Positions 6,232 to 7,673 of a DNA stretch of 7,673 nucleotides are shown here, piece by piece (positions within the stretch are counted from its first letter, which is position 1; each line of letters starts with the position of its first letter). Source of the stretch: Actinosomnolentus pattersoniae (SeqCode) (GTDB taxonomy: Bacteria; Actinomycetota; UBA4738); contig JACDCJ010000090.1 in the NCBI GenBank assembly GCA_013817655.1, forward strand, positions 1 through 7,673, given 5' to 3'. The notes beneath the pieces were generated by a model. It was not told the DNA's origin and ran no database searches. It saw only the letters and a list, made by a program, of their open reading frames with translations. The position numbers and the translations under genes were made by a program.

Positions 6232-6576
6232 ATGGAGTCACTACGCGTCACCAGTTCCGGGGCACGGCGCTTCCGGCTCGAAGGTGAGCTCTGCCTGGGC
6301 ACGGTCGAAATCCTCCGGGATGCCATCCAACCAGAGGCGGTCGAGGGCGACCTCACGCTCGAGCTCGACGAGCTCACGTTCCTGGACTCGTCGGGTCTGC
6401 GCGAGCTCCTCGAGGTCCTGAAGCGATTGCAGGTCACGGGCTCGACCCTCATCCTGCACCGTCCACAGGGCATCGTCCGGAAGGTGCTGTCGCTGACGAA
6501 GGTCGATTCCCGTCCGGACGTTCGGGTTACCGCCGAGTCGGAGTCTCCGCAGACGAACGACCTCCCCGTCGCCTAG
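6232..6576 (+). CDS. STAS-domain anti-sigma-factor antagonist (SpoIIAA/RsbV-like)
   Basis: A 114-residue protein. The STAS fold covers about residues 3-100: an initial strand pair (ARRFRLEGELCLGTVEILRDAI would be strand, turn and helix 1), LTLELDELTFLDSSGLRELLEVLKRL (41-66) as the central strand and helix, and a final LILHRPQGIVRKVLSL segment. The DSSG motif at 52-55 is the site where an anti-sigma-factor kinase phosphorylates the serine (Ser53 by analogy with SpoIIAA/RsbV). Unphosphorylated, such proteins bind the anti-sigma factor and release sigma. No partner kinase or sigma gene is in the window. The chosen ATG has GGGGGAG 9 bases upstream; the frame is also open to a TTG at 6166, but that lies in the likely promoter. 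The C-terminus has a 14-residue acidic/polar tail (AESESPQTNDLPVA). The function could also be another STAS role, such as regulation of a transporter. Confidence 0.88.
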   Translation: MESLRVTSSGARRFRLEGELCLGTVEILRDAIQPEAVEGDLTLELDELTFLDSSGLRELLEVLKRLQVTGSTLILHRPQGIVRKVLSLTKVDSRPDVRVTAESESPQTNDLPVA

Positions 6577-6593
6577 GAGGCCGCCTCGGCGAC
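6568..6593 (+). other. GC-rich hairpin over the STAS stop codon, before rtcB
   Basis: GTCGCC (6568-6573) pairs with GGCGAC (6588-6593), and GAGG (6577-6580) with CCTC (6584-6587) around CCG, leaving the TAG stop codon (6574-6576) as a bulge. There is no T-tract. It could end or attenuate transcription between the STAS gene and rtcB, or be an RNA-processing site. Confidence 0.35.
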
Positions 6594-6620
6594 GCTCGTC
6601 GGGGAAAGGTTCCTGGCGTG

Positions 6621-7673
6621 ATGGAGATCATCGAAGGCGGTGCATTGCCCATCTACTGCTGGGCTCCAGGACTGGAGGAGGGGGCCCTACGACAGGCCGC
6701 GAACTGCGCGAACCTACCGGTAGCGTTGCATCACATCGCCGTGATGGCGGACGGACACCAGGGTTACGGTGTCCCAGTTGGGGCAGTGCTTGCGCTCGAC
6801 GGCGCGATCTCGCCGTATGCGGTCGGGAACGACATCGGTTGCGGCATGGCGCTGGTGCCCACTCACCTGACGCGGGGAGACCTGCTGGCCCCCGTGCACG
6901 CTCGGAGCGGCAAGCCGGGGGCGGTGGCGCGGGACGAGGTCATGGGGTGGGTGCAGACGTCGATCCCGGCGGGAGCCGAGGAGCGGCGGATTGGCTCCGG
7001 GGCCGACCGGGATCACGCCCGGCGCGTCTTGGGCGATGCCTTCGAGGCACTCGATGAGGCGGCGGCCGTATCCGGGCTCCGACTCTCGACGAGCCAGTCG
7101 ACGAAGGCGGACGCCGGCCGGCCCCTCGACGCCGCCGGGTTCGTGGCTCGCGGCGTGGCGCAGGCGGGCACCCTCGGGTCGGGCAACCACTTCATCGAGC
7201 TGCTCGCGGGCCCCGAGGACGATGTCTGGGTGATGCTCCATTCGGGTTCCCGTGGCATCGGCGCCCTGATATGCAACAACTTCCACCGGATGGCCCTGGC
7301 ATTCTGCGGGGATACGGATCGGGCCCTGATCGATCCCGGGCTCGCGTGGCTTCCCACCGAGGATGGGAACTGGGGTCGGGTCGGAGGCTGCTACCAGAGG
7401 GCGCTCCGGGCTGCGCTCGACTACGCGGAGTGGAATCGCCGCCTCATGCTGGAGGAGGTGGGGCGGATCCTCGAGCGACGGTTTCCGGACGGCATTCGAT
7501 GGGACGGGTTGGTGGACATCCATCACAACGACGCCAGGCTGGAGGAACACTTCGGCCGCCGCGTGTGGGTTCACCGGAAGGGAGCCGTGAAGGCGGCCCG
7601 GGGAACGCAGACGATCACCCCGGGCTCCATGGGGACCGGCTCGTACCTCGGGCGGGGCCTCGGGAACCCGGCG
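6621..7673 (+). CDS. rtcB: RtcB-type RNA ligase (3'-phosphate/5'-OH), C-terminus missing
   Basis: RtcB enzymes join RNA 2',3'-cyclic or 3'-phosphate ends to 5'-OH ends using GTP and Mn2+, in RNA repair and, in some organisms, tRNA splicing. The 351 codons here reach the right edge with no stop. Family motifs appear in order: MADGHQGYGVPVGAV (42-56), VGNDIGCGM (68-76, metal ligands Asp71 and Cys74), GTLGSGNHFIE (183-193, His190), MLHSGSRGIG (205-214, His207), HHNDA (301-305), HRKGAVKA (318-325) and PGSMGTGSYLGRGLGNP (334-350). The guanylylated histidine, which lies just beyond this in the SHGAGR motif, falls outside the window, so activity cannot be confirmed. Unlike most members it has VGND instead of VGVD and HND in place of HNY. 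ATG 6621 is chosen; an adjacent in-frame GTG at 6618 is better spaced from GGGGAAAGG (6601-6609). No archease gene is visible. Confidence 0.93.
   Translation, partial: MEIIEGGALPIYCWAPGLEEGALRQAANCANLPVALHHIAVMADGHQGYGVPVGAVLALDGAISPYAVGNDIGCGMALVPTHLTRGDLLAPVHARSGKPGAVARDEVMGWVQTSIPAGAEERRIGSGADRDHARRVLGDAFEALDEAAAVSGLRLSTSQSTKADAGRPLDAAGFVARGVAQAGTLGSGNHFIELLAGPEDDVWVMLHSGSRGIGALICNNFHRMALAFCGDTDRALIDPGLAWLPTEDGNWGRVGGCYQRALRAALDYAEWNRRLMLEEVGRILERRFPDGIRWDGLVDIHHNDARLEEHFGRRVWVHRKGAVKAARGTQTITPGSMGTGSYLGRGLGNPA

Noticed and set aside
6714..7574. 286-residue minus-strand open frame opposite rtcB
   Set aside because: The plus strand encodes all the RtcB motifs in order; the antisense frame has no recognisable domain.

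Overview
The window is GC-rich, densely coded bacterial DNA. Its left part is the cell-wall and signalling gene block typical of Actinomycetota: an FHA protein with an FhaA N-terminal domain, a membrane-anchored FHA protein, a PstP-type PP2C phosphatase and a RodA/FtsW protein, with tRNA-Leu(CAG) just upstream of the first gene. The same order is known around fhaA-fhaB-pstP-rodA-pbpA-pknA-pknB in mycobacteria and streptomycetes. Some proteins are much shorter than their mycobacterial counterparts (FhaA-like protein of 237 residues), and the rest of the window does not resemble that locus. I infer an actinomycetote, perhaps a deep-branching or uncultured one, but cannot name a lower taxon.

Layout: (1) Bases 1-2980, minus strand: a tightly packed operon read right to left, fhaA (TTG start), fhaB (GTG start, 4-bp gap), pstP (4-bp ATGA overlap) and rodA/ftsW (3-base overlap, cut by the window edge). 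A perfect TATAAT lies just upstream of fhaA. (2) 3128-3211, plus strand: tRNA-Leu(CAG), divergent from the operon. (3) 3406-4438, plus: a secreted six-repeat kelch-like propeller gene with a strict 147-nt period, broken by a single extra base near 3600. (4) 4574-5815, minus: an unrelated secreted seven-repeat 'DAWAVG' propeller gene, convergent with the first. Its promoter region holds a perfect 33-bp tandem duplication that copies the -35 box and spacer. (5) 6001-6102, plus: a 33-residue single-span membrane peptide with a good ribosome binding site. (6) 6232-6576, plus: a STAS-domain anti-sigma-factor antagonist, with a 13-bp palindrome over a TTGACA upstream. (7) 6621 to the right edge, plus: an RtcB-type RNA ligase, cut before its guanylylated histidine.

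How the genes fit together: region 1 is a coherent module. Ser/Thr kinases (expected beyond the left edge) and the PstP phosphatase set phosphorylation, the FHA proteins read phosphothreonine, and RodA/FtsW polymerises peptidoglycan. Regions 3 and 4 look like accessory exported propellers placed beside a tRNA gene. The small peptide, STAS protein and RtcB lie in one direction, but nothing shows they act together. I found no CRISPR array, transposase, phage gene or recognisable defence system. The most unusual material is regulatory and repeat-based: the duplicated promoter, the frameshift revealed by repeat spacing, a possible ribosome-site switch before the kelch gene and a conflict over the start of the DAWAVG gene.
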